Assembly: GCA_034687125.1 (NCBI GenBank)
Contig: JAQGBZ010000233.1
Span: 34,984 to 98,983, forward strand
Length of the DNA stretch: 64,000 nt
Direction: 5' to 3'
DNA from: Neelides folsomi
Taxonomy: Eukaryota > Arthropoda > Collembola > Neelipleona > Neelidae
Part shown: one piece after another, positions 24,001-37,693 of the stretch
How the letters are laid out: each line of letters begins with the position of its first letter
How positions within the stretch are numbered: position 1 is the stretch's first letter
Notes under the pieces: generated by a model
Seen by the model: only the letters and a program-made list of their open reading frames with translations
The model's database searches: none
What the model was told of the DNA's origin: nothing
Position numbers and translations under genes: made by a program

Positions 24001-27000
24001 TACGAAACTGAGCTTTACAAAAGGTTTCCTCAAAATTCTATCTTGTTTGAACTTCCGAATGGGAGCTTCCTTCAGAGAAGTGCTTATGAGAAAGAATTGA
24101 AAGCTGGGAGCCATGAGAGTAAATTGCCCATTTTCAGTAATTTTTCAATAATGAGATAATTGACGATGGCCATGAACATTGAATTGATTATCAATTTGCT
24201 ACTTTTATCAACATAGGAGGAGATTCAGAAACGGAGGAAATCGAACAAGTTTATTTACACATTGCCAATAAGATTCATAGTGTTTCACCCTTTGTCAAAA
24301 TCGCATATCCCGATATGCAACTTGCGGGTGGGAAGAAGAAAATGGAATTTCTCACTCCTTTTACCGATCGAAATACAACAAGGTAATCAGTTAATCTGAG
24401 ATAGAAATAAAAATAAATACAAATGTGTCAGTTATACACTGATCTATTTGGAAAGTTAAAAAAGATTATTAATTTTTACAAAATAATAAATATTAATCAT
24501 TGGAATCAAATAGGAGAAAAATCATCAATGGGATGGCAAGAACTTGTGGCGTAGACAAATTCAAACCAAGGACAATTTTCGATTTGGATCAATTGATGGA
24601 ATCAAGTCCTCTCGATAAAGATCATAAGTTGACCAACATTGATGAAAGTATTGTTGGAGTCTTAGACAAGAAAACTGACAATTTGTTTTTTGAGTCAAGA
24701 TTTGAAAGTGGGAATTTGAGAAAAGCTGTTCAAGTAATTTTACCAATTTAAATTCTAATCATAATAAATTGATAATCCATTCAATTTCATTGAACTAATG
24801 GGAACTGAACTTAAGGTTGGAGAACGCGAGTATGATATTTATTTAACGTCTGACGTCAATTCCAAAGGACGAAACCAATGGTTTTACTTTCAAGTCTCGA
24901 ATGTCGTTGACAGCGTAGCGTACACCTTCAATATTGTCAACTGTGTGAAAGTGAATTCCCAATTCAACTATGGTGAGTTGTGCCAATTTTTCTTTACTAA
25001 ACTTACTATGCCTCTGCTAATAGAAAGTGACATTAATTTTAATGAAGGGATGCAACCGCTTGTTTATTCTGTGTCTGGAGCGATTGAAGGCAGAGGCGGG
25101 TGGTTCCGTTCCGGGTCCAACATTTGCTATTTCCGCAATGGTTATGTAAATAGTCATTCGAAGAAGACGAAATGCTACTACACGGCTTCTTTCAACATCA
25201 CCTTTAAGTACCGCGGGGACGTTTGCTACCTCGCTTTTCATTACCCGTATACCTACACACGAATGTTGGTGAGTTGCATAATACTGTTTTTCTGAGTCGC
25301 ACCACCATCGGTTCAAGTCTCAATATTACCCTGAATGATTCTTTTTATGATCAGACTGAGATTTGGAAGGCGAAGAAACAAGTCGGGTCGAATGTTTTAT
25401 TTAGATACGACGTCCTTTGCCAAACAATGAACAAAAACGAAGTGCCGCTTTTGACCATTACTGCACCTAACAACAGCAAGCAACCGATCGAGGTAAAACT
25501 CGTTCTTTTATAATAACCTATTTAACTTGACGCAACACTGAGTATGTATTCTATTTAAATAAGATTAAGTTAAAATCATTAAAAAGGAAATATTTTAAAA
25601 ATTGAATGAAAAGAAGTGAAAAACTAAAAAATAGCAAAACGACAATTTTGCACGAATTTTCAAGTTTTTAAATATTTACAGCTTAGAGATGTGATATTTC
25701 TAACTGCAAGAGTTCACCCAGGGGAAAGCAACGCGTCTTGGGTGATGGCTGGGGTCATTCAGAAACTCCTCTTCAGTCATGATATGGAAAAGCTTTTGAA
25801 GAAATATGTTTTTAAAATTGTTCCAATGTTGAATTGTGAAGGAGTTCTCAATGGATGGTAAGCTCGAACAAACATTTTTTTATTCATCATTAAATGACTA
25901 TGTATGTCCTTTAGTAGTTATAAGTATAAAAAGAGAAACCGTCTTTTTTAATTAAAATATTACTTCTACATTCCGATAGTAATCGTTGTGGGCTGACAAA
26001 TGAAGACTTGAATAGAAGATGGAAAAACCCGAATCCAGTTCTTCATGATAGTATTTACTTTACAAAAGTACAAACATGCATTTATTTGCCTAAAATTATT
26101 TTACTTCTATTTGGTATCAAAATTAATTATAATTTTTCCCATTTGTATCAATTTAGTCTTTAATAGAGTTCAGTTGTCGAGTTAGACACAAAGTTCCAAT
26201 TTTGTACTGCGATATTCATGGTCATTCAAGAAAGAAAAATGCATTCTTTTTTGGTTGTTCTCGAGCTCGATCTTGGAATACTGATGATAGATGCTTACCA
26301 GAAAATCCCAACGATCATCTCGTATAACTAAATCTCTTAATTCTTTAATGTCCTGTTGTGTAAAATTAAGTGATTTCATAGGCTTTACCTGAAACAATGT
26401 CAAGAATTTCCCATTCGGTTTCTTTAACCAATTGTCATTTTGACGTGAAAAGAAATCGAGAGTCAACGGCGAGAGTTGCTTTATGGAGACAATTTGGAAT
26501 CACGAAATCATATACTTTAGAAAGTTCTTTCTGTGGTTTTGATAGAGGTCCATTAAAGGTTAGATTCAACAACCAAGAAGGAAACTATCATTAATTATTG
26601 TTAAATATTTTACACTTATATTATTTATTAAATAAATGATAGGATGAGAGATTATTAATTATCTTGATTGAATAGGGTCAGAGCCTGGGAGTTCATCATT
26701 TGTATGAGCTCGGAGAAAAATTGTGCAACGCTATTGATGAGATGGACAACCCTGTGAAATCAATCTCCGATTACAAAGTTGATTTAAGCCAAGACATCCC
26801 CGATGTAAAAGAAAGTCATATGAATCTGTTCATAGAGGAATCGAGGTATTTTTGTAAGAAATGCTTCTGCTCCATTTCCTTTTTTAGTCCTATCCTTTTC
26901 ATTTTTGAAGTAGTTCTAGCTTTTGGGATACCTTTACATTTTCAATTTTATATCATTGCTTTACAAGAGAATCTTAAATAACTCATTTTCATCTTGAGAT

Positions 27001-27898
27001 GTTACATAATAGATACAAACACATTCAAATATGCATACTATACTTACCTACATTTACTTGTCTATGTAGTAAGTATTTGTATTTAAGTATTATATTATTA
27101 TTTATTATAACATTCGCGCAAAAATTCAATTGAATGTAGTTTAGGCCTTCTCACTCAAAGTCAGTTAATAAGTACTGTAAAAATATTTTATCCATGAGTT
27201 CCCTTTCAATATAATTTTTCTTTCATTAATCCTCTAACTTTACACATTTTCCTACTTCGAACCTTTGCTGATTCATTCTACATTAGCTATTGTAACCGTA
27301 TAAAAGTTTAACCAAACTTTTTAAACTTAAACTTTTTAATACTTCTCTGAACGGTTGAACGATTCAGGTTGAGGGAAGGAAATGGCATTTTCAAGAAAAC
27401 CATTTGAAAAGAAGAAATGTGTGAATGTAAGTATTCATTCAAGGACTCTTTCTGTTTCATTGAGTTTTCATTGGAAAGCATGAATTGATTTTGATTTGAA
27501 ATCACTACTAAAAATAATCTTAATTTTTATTATAAGCTAGTTAAAATCGCTTATATAATCATATTAGGTTGTAAAAATAACTGATGGATTAGCTAAAGCA
27601 TGGATTGACTAATCGAAAATTGTAAATTAAAGCTCTTTGAGAATTTAGTCCACTTTCTTTGATCCGTGAATATCTTAAGTTTCGGTTGCTTCATTTCTGT
27701 TCCGCCAATGCTAATCAAATACTGTTACATATATTTAAATGTTGATTAACCTTGATCATGTAAGGTTTAGTAAAATGGACTTTTTTCAGCTGGAAGCCTC
27801 TTAGAGAAAGCTCCTCAAGTTCCTGTTCAGATTCCGAAGCTGAAGCCACTGAATGGGACGAAAATCAAGAGCTAATAAATCCAATATTCACATTCTAA
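21072..27898 (+). CDS. AGTPBP1: cytosolic carboxypeptidase 1-like (Nna1/AGTPBP1), M14 family
   Basis: A zinc carboxypeptidase; family members trim glutamates from tubulin tails and other proteins in the cytosol. Nineteen coding exons: 21072-21255, 21366-21445, 21533-21602, 22017-22196, 22609-22743, 22853-23023, 23074-23217, 23465-24136, 24217-24382, 24514-24733, 24816-24972, 25048-25268, 25355-25492, 25682-25857, 25980-26067, 26157-26321, 26382-26558, 26676-26845, 27790-27898. All keep phase: 1140 residues (human CCP1 about 1226). The N-terminal half is helical ARM-like, with an acidic Ser/Asp/Glu run near residues 385-425. The CCP N-domain shows FESRFESGNLRKAVQ and NSQFNYGMQPL. Active site: H858/E861 (HPGE), N916/R917 (EDLNRRW), H955 (DIHGHS), catalytic E1036 (YTLES). 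The usual NPDG reads NCEG (897-900). The tail is Ser/Glu-rich. The last exon is the least certain. Confidence 0.95.
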
Positions 27899-28351
27899 TT
27901 TCTTCCATCCATCCTTTATTAACACGTCCACCATACTTCATATATAGCATCTTAAATATACTTAATATAAATATCATAATCAGTTAGCAAAACTATGAAT
28001 TAAAGATTTATTCATAACTTCATAATTTTAAACACAATAGCAATTTTAAATACAATTTTATAACCTCTTTTTATTACCTCTTTATGAAATACCTATAATT
28101 ATTTGCGATAATCAAATCATATTCATATTAAAAATCAGTACTAAAAGCATTGCCTAATTAAATATTTAGATTTATTTGGATATATAGGATTTGGAATTCG
28201 GACGTAGGCCTACACGTCCGATAGACCGTCCGTTTTCTTATATAGAAGATTTAGCAAGGAACGGTCTACGTTTACATCCATGCTTTACGTGTTTCTGTGC
28301 ATAAGCATAGGAACGTATAGGATAAGTAAAAGAAATGCAAAGTATTCCAAA
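27899..28351. other. spacer before the 5S gene, with inverted repeats
   Basis: AT-rich until about 28190, then GC-richer. TCGGACGTAGG and CCTACACGTCCGA form an imperfect palindrome at 28198-28221. TAGACCGT (28222-28229) pairs with ACGGTCTA (28261-28268) across a 31-nt loop. No protein gene is present. Confidence 0.5.
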
Positions 28352-28471
28352 GCCAACGGCCATACCACGTTGAAAGCACCAGTTCTCGTCCGATCACTGA
28401 AGTTAAGCAACGTTGGGCCCGGTTAGTACTTGGATGGGTGACCGCCTGGGAACCCCGGGTGCCGTTGGCTT
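28352..28471 (+). rRNA. 5S ribosomal RNA
   Basis: A full-length 5S gene of about 120 nt, from GCCAACGGCCATACCACG to GGGTGCCGTTGGCTT. The two ends pair into helix I. Internal conserved blocks are GTCCGATCACTGAAGTTAAG and GGTTAGTACTTGGATGGGTG, covering the internal RNA polymerase III control region. There is no second copy in the window, so this is a dispersed 5S gene rather than part of a visible tandem array. No base change that would disrupt the core fold was noticed. Confidence 0.97.
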
Positions 28472-28474
28472 CTC

Positions 28475-28480
28475 TTTTTT
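28475..28480 (+). terminator. RNA polymerase III terminator of 5S rRNA
   Basis: A run of six T begins four bases after the mature 3' end, and a second T run follows within a few bases. Confidence 0.85.
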
Positions 28481-29083
28481 ACTTTTTTTAATTACTTTTT
28501 TTAAAATTATATCCTTCTAATTATTCCAATACAGATGCGTATGTTAAAATTCCATAATATTTTTGCTTTATGCATAATATTTAAACTTTTTAAGATCACG
28601 TACATTGGTGTTGGTGGCATTTGATTGAGTGTAAAGAGTTTTAAATAAAATGTGTTGATAATAATATGGTATGTTATTATTATTGTAAAATAAAGCATTC
28701 AATTATAATTATCATCAAAAATAATCTTTTTATTTCTTGGTCAATGGTTAAACCAAAGATACTTTAGTTAGTTAATGTCGGACGTCATACGCGTGTTTAA
28801 TCAATGGAATTTTAGACTTTAAAGACTCTAAATGTTGAATCATCTTTGGACACTGCTTAAACCACAATTTTATTCTCGGTTAAAATTCACAAATGATGCA
28901 GCATAATTTGATTGAGTAAAACTTGTCACTGTTGAATACAATTGGGAAAAGTCACAAGTAATTTTTTTAAAATAACTGATTGTCTTTCATTAGCTGAAAG
29001 TTAAAATACTATTTAAAGTCATAAAGTGACAGTGATGTATTCTACAAACGTAATTAACGAACCTCCATGACTAGATTAACTCT
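28481..29083. other. intergenic spacer and 3' UTR of UCP
   Basis: AT-rich, no frame with support. The 3' UTR of the minus-strand carrier gene must lie in its right part, but no canonical signal is clear. Confidence 0.45.
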
Positions 29084-32000
29084 TTAATAAGAATTCTCCT
29101 TATCATAATTTTCCACTACGACTCTCTTGAGCTGTTCGTACGAAAGCCACATGACAATATTCCATGACACGAGCCGTGAGAATGAAGGGACAAATCCTTT
29201 GTAAAAAGCAGTTGCTCCTTCTCTCAAGAAGGTTTGAACGGCGCATTCAAAAGCTCCTTTATAAGTTCCAGGTGGAGAATTCATATACCTAGATGAATAA
29301 ATCCGACAAATAACGATTGCATAACATCTTTGAATTTATCTAATGAGCTTATTAGACCAAATTGCACAACATACCTCGTTTTTATGACATCAATCGGAGA
29401 GGCACAAACAGTGGCACAAAACCCTGTAAGCAAAGCAATCATTAACTGTATTCACCATTTTTCAATTTAACCTTGCTGATCAACAATGAACCGCAACAAC
29501 CTTTAGCTTTCAATTAATGTGTCATTTAAGAAGCCTTAGATCTGCCCTTTGGCTTACTATGTCCATACCTAATCATAATTATTTATAAGAGCATGGAGCA
29601 GACTTCCTCGAGTAGAGTAAATATTTACACATGTAAAAAAGTGTGATCGGAGATTATCACTTTATTTGGTTTGGTTTGGTTCTTGGGAGATTGAAGTATC
29701 GAATTGACTGACGGTGCTGCGTGTGCCAATACACTGAGCTTGTGTGTATAAAAATAAATATAAGTTTGTATCGGCTCAGTGAAATCTTAACTCTTCTGGA
29801 CTTTGAGATTATGGAGAACTTGAATAAGCCATTGGACCGTCCCTCATTCATTGGGGAAGGGAGAGAGTGCATAGTGCAAAGTGTAGGGAAAGGAAAATTA
29901 CTTGTAAATATGAATTAATAATCATTTTAATTTGGACTTTATATTGTCATTATTCTACCATGAACCAGAGAAAGAAGTAAGGTCGCGTTATTGATCGTAA
30001 ATAAATACATATTATCTTAATAAACAAAAAAACATTGTCACTTTTCCTTTTTTACGTCTTTAGATGCTCCGTTCAGTAAATATTGAACATGTAACGAGTT
30101 AAAATATAAAGATGATATAAAGAATTTAAAAAATAAAGTTCGCTCTTTATATCTTACTAATTGTAAACAGAAAACATTTTGGTATTGAATATTAAATTAA
30201 TTAATATTAAATAATGTTTACCTGCAATTACGGCTGAGGTAAAATGGAGAGGTACATTATCATTCATATATCCTCGTGTTAATATTGCTTCTTTTACGAT
30301 ATCATAGCAAACAACCTCCGCCTTTGTGAACCAAAAACATTTTTGTTTATTTACTCTCTTTATTTACCAAATAAGCCTTTGTATATTGAATATTCCAAAA
30401 TAACATCACACTGTTCATAAATAAATTATTTTCCAATATGCATTTACTAATTCTATCTCACTCAGATGTGAATTAACAAATATTAAATGTTTACTTACAA
30501 CATTGCAAATGGCATTTCTTCCTACATTGGGAATCCATCCTGTAAATAAATAATGTTAAAATGTAGATGCAATAATAAATATAAAGTTGTGGATATTTGA
30601 GTCCGTTTCAATTTCATTCAACACGAAACATTCTGTTTCATGGTTAAGGATTTCTAAATATCAAGTTTTCATGTTAAGAATAATTAGAAACCTTTCCAAA
30701 GTCCAGGGACGCCTTCAGTAAGGAAAATTGTTTTATATGCCATCCACGTTCCTGTGTATCGGGCCCCACTAGCAACTGCGGCTTGGGCGGAAGCCGCCGG
30801 TTTCACCGCTTTCTTTGCCATGGCTTGGAATCGCACTTTGACAACATCTGTTGGTTGTGCACAAAGAACCGCCATTCCGCCAGTTGTTAAACCCGCCATT
30901 ATCCGAGCTCCGATATCCAAAAGTCCACCTTTATTGCTCGCATCGACTGTTCAAATTATTTTAAAATACTCGTTTTTATAGTTTTCGCATTTATTATTTA
31001 AAGTTGTATCAATCGCAATCTCAGAGGATGAGTATATTGTATATGTATGAATATGATGCCAGTTTATGTTTAATTGATTATTTGCGATTAATTAAATATA
31101 AGTTAAAATTTAACCTTTGAGAACCCCTTGATAAAATCCTTTGACTGGTTCATAAAACCCGAGACGGATGGACGCAAAACAAATTTGTCTCTGAAGTCCT
31201 GCATTCAATCCGTTGTACAAACTCCTATAAGGCGAAAATATAGTTTAAGATCATTGTTTACATAATTCATTGTAAGTGCATAATTAGTTCAATTGTAGAA
31301 TAGTACACGTTATTTTTGTCATTAGTGGAAATGAACATGATAATGAATTTATGTGGAATAAGTCTTTTGAGATAATCTCATAAATTCCCCAAGATTCTCA
31401 ATCTACATAATGCTTTGACATTTGACATTGAATTGGACAAATAGAAAGCTTTCATACAATTTCTACGCATTTTCCTCAATAAATACATACAAATTGTATA
31501 TTTAAAGAAATATTAAACTATTTTTCTGTCTTTTAAACTATGTACTTGCGGCAGTCATAACCAGTATAAGATGCCCGGCGTATTTGATGAACGTTCTTAA
31601 AGGTCTATTAATATTCAATGTTTTCCATTTAATTTGAGAGATAGAAATGACACTATACTTGACGCATGTACAAAATATAATTGTATTTAGTTTTATAAGG
31701 ATTAATAAATATAAGAATGAGAAACCAAATGGCATTGTAAGTATGTATGAAGAGCAAATTTTTAATAAATTATACATAGGAGAATTGACCAACCTAAATC
31801 CTTCTTCTCTTGAGATTGTGGCGATTGTTCCTATAATTCCTCTATATTGAGCTGCTGCTGCTGAGGCTGTAGCTGTTGTTGGAGGTATCACTCCTCCGAC
31901 TGAGACTGGAGCTCGGACTTCACCTTGAATCTATAAATTTAATACTGGTTATCAATGTCATTAGTATCGACCTATCGACATTATAAAATTTGTAATATTC

Positions 32001-32522
32001 ATTCACAATCAGTTCTGTAGACAATGAAATTGAAACACAGACATTAATCCACATTCATTCTTTTGTGACCCACATTCTTTTCTTTAAGTGCATATCTGTA
32101 ATGTAATATTGAAAGGAAATTGATGTAATGCCATGTGTTAAAAAACTTAAATAATAATATTTATTTATGAATGGTTACTCGAATAAAAGTTTACAATAAA
32201 TACTAAAAAATACTAGTTACGAGTTATCAATGACACTCAAAGAATAATGTAGTAAAATAACGTAACGAAACCTTGTTGAAAAATAGTAGTAAACAGACCA
32301 ATAACAAATTGCAAACAAACAAACAGTTAGTGAAAACAATCATTTGAATAATAATATTTGGTGCATGTAGCATGTCGCATAAAAATTTACCTGGAGTCGA
32401 ACTTTTGCAGTGTCTAATGGGAAAGAAATAAAATCTGCAAAGCAAGCGGCTGTTCCCGCTGTAGCGAGTTTGACGGGGACCGGAAGCTTCTCGAATCGAC
32501 TAATAACGTCAGTTTTCTTCAT
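29084..32522 (-). CDS. mitochondrial uncoupling protein, UCP2/3-like carrier
   Basis: An SLC25 inner-membrane carrier; UCPs allow regulated proton leak or metabolite exchange. Eight coding exons: 32522-32391, 31930-31794, 31224-31115, 30946-30692, 30539-30499, 30321-30222, 29423-29375, 29288-29084, all in phase, 342 residues. The three carrier repeats each carry the signature [22 protein letters not shown] and [10 protein letters not shown]. Strong UCP marks are [33 protein letters not shown], and [11 protein letters not shown] followed by [12 protein letters not shown] and [15 protein letters not shown]. It is longer than vertebrate UCP2 (about 309) because the loops after repeats 1 and 2 are extended by Ala/Thr-rich segments ([25 protein letters not shown]). 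Which UCP subtype is not certain, and the transported ion is not evident from sequence. Confidence 0.94.
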
Positions 32523-34965
32523 TTTGATTTATCAAATTCACAATTAAGGAAAAAATCACTTCACTTGGATTCTTCTACTTTCTTCAATTTCGGAGTTGAA
32601 CGCCGCCAGAACAACGCTGCCAGTAATGCTCTAATATGGAAGAAAAGGAATTGAACGTCAAGAGTATTATTAATTAAATTACGTTGTACGAAAGAATTTC
32701 CGCAAATTCTCAGTCACGAGTTTAATAATAAAAGTAGTTTAATATTATGATTATGATTGAGCAAGATTATTGACTGGAATACTTCGGTGCAGCGCAGTGA
32801 ATAAAATGCAATGAGAAAGTTCCAGGAATTGATCCCACTGAAACTACATAGAAGTAAGTAAGGTGAACATAATTGTATATGTTACATTTATAAATTATTT
32901 GCGTTACTGTTCTTAAGAAGGAGGCATATATCAAAGGGAATTTAAAAGGTACTAGCACAGAAAAATATGAGTGTTTACGCATATTATGCAAAATATTGAG
33001 TGATTGAATTATTTACCTTTGTTGTTTCTATTTCTTAAATGATTCTTTGTTGCGAACTCCGTTGTAGGAATATAAAACACTTATTAAACTGTAATTGGCA
33101 CTCGATTGCTAAAAATACGAAGATTCTGTTCAAGGTGTTGTTCAAATATCAAATTAAAATCGTAAAATTCTTCCAATTAAGAACTGATTTGCAATTTTGG
33201 AAAACAAGAGTTAACAAGAACTAAAAATATTTTAAGAAGTTTGTTTTGCGAATGAAGACCAAACTCGTTTCTCATATTTCGCCTCTTAATCTCACCAAGA
33301 AGTTTGGATTTATACAGGCTCTGACTTATGAACATTCATTTTATAAGACTGGGAGAAACCACCAATTGGTATATCAACTTAACCAATAAGATGACTCTTC
33401 CATATTTATACTGAAATGTTATTTGTGTATGTGATTTGTGTATATTAACTATAAATGACATATATCCACATTTAAGATTTAACATAGACGACCAATTCCC
33501 TTATAGTGGTTGCTTAAAATGCCTTAATAGTAAATCCGATACTATTTATATACAAAGACCATTACATTTTATGTGTATTTGTAATCAGAGTCAATTTTAC
33601 CTCGGTAGACTTTTTAGTTCTTTATGAAGTCACTTATTTTTTATTAATATTTTTATGTAAAATATGTAAAATACAAGATCAATGTATCAATTTTAGACTG
33701 TGACAAAAGTTGGTTCTAATTCAGAATCAATAATGAAATATTAGATAACAATATTTACAATATACATTTTAAATTTTAATAACATAAACATGAAAATCAC
33801 TAAAAGTCAAAATATATTTAATATACAAATACATGTTATGTATGTATGTACAATTATGTACGAGTGTCTTAATGGAAAATGAAATTTAATTAATAATAAA
33901 ACAATATCTTTATTTTATCTTCATTTTTCATATTTATTTGTATTTGTAAATAATTTTATACATAGCAATCATGTATTATGTCATTAACATTTAACATCTA
34001 GTAATAATACTTTAAACTCCTTTAAAGTTTCTTTATATAAAGGACAATACACTTTTAGTATAATTTATAATAATCGATAAATAATTAACATGTTATTTAA
34101 GATTAAATATGACTATTAAATATATTAATAACATTATTTTGATTATCAATTTTTATTGTAAAACAAACATTAAGTACGATAAAATACTTAATTAAATATA
34201 TTCCATGTAGTTATTGTATAGGGCATCGACATTACAATCACTGTAATAATATTAAACTAAACTATTTAATACGCATCATAATATAATGGTTTGATTCATA
34301 AAATATGAACATTTTTAAATACATTCAACATGATTAATTCTTATATGAGAATTTATAATACTTTATAATTAGAGTAAAGTATAATACTTTATTTATTATG
34401 TTATTAATATATATTATACACAATTTCATTTTCCCGTCGAACATTTTTGCAAGAGTTATTTGTAACTTTACAACATTACTGTTATTATTTATATACTTGA
34501 AATCTTATTATGGAATTTATTTTTAATAGCAATATACTATATGTACATATACTGCATTGTAAATATTTATATTATGTTAATATCATAAAGGCGTCGTTTT
34601 ACTTATTTCATTATGCTACCAAATAATAATAAATAACTTTTTAAATTATAGCATTATTTAATTTATCTATGTATTATACCTAAATATTACTTTAACTGCT
34701 AGCATATGACTTTTCTATATATTACATAAGAACAATGACTAAAAAATAATATTATTGCTAAGAAACTTTGCATATTACTTAAAATATCACAAAACAACTA
34801 GTGCCCGTTGAATCATTTTAATTTTCATATATTATTATTATATTGTTTATAATTAATACTATTTATAACATTCATATCACATCTTCTCTAATTCAAACTT
34901 GAATTAACCATTTTAACAACAATAATAGTTGAAGAGAAAGGAAGGAATTGGCGCATAAAATGATT
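32523..34965. other. AT-rich intergenic DNA
   Basis: Holds the UCP promoter (right of 32522) and the ACER 3' UTR (left of 34966). 33640-34900 is extremely AT-rich, with TATGTATGTATGTAC near 33837 and no open frame of interest. Confidence 0.5.
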
Positions 34966-37693
34966 TCATATTAAGTGTTCTTTCCTCACAAAGGTTTGGA
35001 CATCAAATGAATCGAGTGTGAGACCGACATAGGGAACTCCGAGGAGTTCGAATCGATCGAAAGGCCAAAACTTCAACTCTGGCTTATGTTCTGGTACCTA
35101 TTGGAGCAAATTTAATAATAATTGGATTAATCAACTCCCAAACTCAGCCGAGCAAATTCTTATAAGGTGAAATCTTACTTGGTTTTTCGCGTCGAAGTAG
35201 GCAAAGAGCACGCATGCTGTGAAAACAATAAAGAACCTTTCATTAGTAAATTCATTTTTAGTCTTTAACCAATTAAATGTTTATTATTATCCAATTTTAC
35301 AAATTATTGTCATAAATTGTAACAAATTATTGTAATAAAAAAGTATAACTATTGTACCTGTATACGCAGCGATGAAAATGAGTATATGCCAAAATGCATG
35401 AAGGTAAGGGAAATTGAGTGCGGACCAATTTTCACAAAAGAAACGATCGCTAATCCAACAAGCCACTGCCAAAACCCAGATAGCTCCACACCGAGTTCCC
35501 AGACGAAGGACACGGGAATTTCGGCATCTGAAAGAAAAAGTCATTGAATCAATATAATGAAATCCTTGGGATTCTCCACTAGTTAAGAAATGGGAAATAC
35601 TCGAAATTGAATCTGAAATATTCATCTAGAGAAATATTCAAGTTCATAGTAAATGCCCACACGTCACCGTAATATTATCATCAGTTCTCTTTAGACAGAA
35701 TTGTAACATAAAAGTAAGTCAATGTCAAGAATGTCAACGGAAGCATTATTCAATCTCTAAATGATGTATTGAATTTTGAAAATCTGACGCAGATTGAACA
35801 CATTGTCCTTTATATAATAACGAAGAGTTTGCATGACCATGCATAAGGAATGAAGTGTCATATTAGGATCAAGAATAATTGCATTTCTCCTCACTATGTC
35901 AAAAATCCCTACATAATGCATCAGAACTAATCGATTAATCGATGGGATTTATAACGAATTCCACCTTCAATGTTTCTCTCTGCATTATTTACTACAAACA
36001 TCACAATTTTAGCTCGTTGTTTGTTCATCTATCACTTCTTACAGTCAAATGGGAAACCAATCTATTAATTTCTACACATAAAACCCACCAATGTTGGTTT
36101 TAACTTTTAACGATAAAAAACCTCATATTTAAATACCAAAAACCTTGTGGTTTTTTATATTTAAACGGAAGCTATTTAAGTCTTTACTATTTGTATTTAA
36201 ACAATGATGAATTTAATCATGTTTGAGGCGAGTGTTAAATAAAAGTAAAAAATGTCATTCATGTAGATTAATCAGATTGGAATTCCGTCATTGTTTTTCA
36301 TTATTTTTATAGAGATGAATTTTTTGACTTACTGATTGAGTTCAGCAACCATCAAATACACAGCTGGGATTCCAAGACCCATCAGAGCAAATGCATTGAA
36401 AGCTGGTTGAATCAAAGCGAGCCCGGAACTTATAACGGCGAGTCCAAGGACGAGCCCTTGAAAAATTTGTCTGAAAGAGAATAGAAAGTTTTTTAGGTGC
36501 GCAATTCATCTTCGATGACATTCGATAAAGGAAATCAAGTTATACCAATATTGGTATAAAAGGGATATAGGGAGAGTTGAGTGGGATCCTTTTTAAAGTC
36601 AATTTTGTGGGAAGATGATATAAGGTGGATATTAAATAAGAGATTTATCTTACCTATTCCTCTTGAAGCACTCCGGTAAAAATCGATGAGGAAACCAGAG
36701 AGCGAAAGCCGCCGCAACGACCCAAAGTATCGCCAACTCATCAAGGAGCTAAATAATTTAAAAAAGAATTCACTCAAAATCTCATCAAAGTCACTTTGAA
36801 GGACTCATTTATATTTTAATAGACTTTCAAATAGTTATTATACAATAAACAAATAAGGTGTTTATAAGATACACATTAATCAACGAAAACCTTGATTACT
36901 GTTAAAAATAAATAAACGAATATTAAAATTATTAAATAATAAATAATTATTTTACCTGTCCTAAAAGGCTCAATGTAGCGTGGAAGTAAACGGAGCACAT
37001 TCCAACTACAATTAACATTGTCCAGATGATGTGAACTCCTTTATTGAAGTTTTTCCCATAAGGTTGGAATAGCCACATGAGTACAGGAGGTAAGGTGAAG
37101 AAGAGGACATTGCTCACCTGGAATTAAAAGAAATCACCTTTTTTAATATCTTCAAATTAGATCATAAATTATTAAATATCCTATAGACATGAGACATTCA
37201 TGTGGCACTCGAGCGTGTAAAAATCCATGATGGAGACGTTAGCTGGCCAATATCGAGATTAAGAAAAAAGATAAAAAGGCAGTGGGGAAGAATATGGGGA
37301 GATTATTCTTATCTATTAGGAGAGATAGTTTAGGAAGTAATTCCATTATCCTTCCACCCGAGAAGTCTCACCATCTTTCTCCTTATTATTAGATATACTT
37401 CTTCATAATACCTTCATACCTATAAGTAGTACTATTCATACTTCCATGTTTAACTTCCCAGTCTAACTTTATCCCCTTGCCCTATTTGTTTGTAATTTAT
37501 TCGTAAAGTAGGAGAAGGAAAGGCCATTGACTTATTAATGGCTAAAGAGGATGAAGTGAGACTGATAGGTTGGAATGACATTTGGAGTAGTGAAGCAAAA
37601 AACCCTTACCGTGTTCACAAATTCTGCAATGAATGGGGAGTGAATGTAGTTTGACTCGCACCAATCGACCGGGGAACTGCCAGGTTTCAACAT
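34966..37693 (-). CDS. alkaline ceramidase (ACER family)
   Basis: A seven-pass membrane hydrolase of ER/Golgi that splits ceramide into sphingosine and fatty acid. Seven coding exons: 37693-37610, 37117-36956, 36748-36654, 36470-36333, 35527-35358, 35216-35179, 35097-34966, giving 272 residues, normal for the family. All active-site residues known from human ACER3 are present at matching spacing: calcium site D10, W11, E13, N15, E24; zinc and catalytic residues S70, H74, D85, H203, H207. Other marks are [20 protein letters not shown] and [10 protein letters not shown]. The start [13 protein letters not shown] agrees with the family N-terminus. The Drosophila relative is brainwashing. Same strand as the UCP gene, 2.4 kb upstream of it; no functional link is implied. 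Confidence 0.95.

Noticed and set aside
25265-25354. Apparent frameshift in the carboxypeptidase domain between two overlapping frames
   Set aside because: A normal 86-nt intron (25269-25354, GTGAGT to TTTTTATGATCAG) joins TRML to TEIWKAKKQ in phase, so no frameshift or micro-intron is needed.
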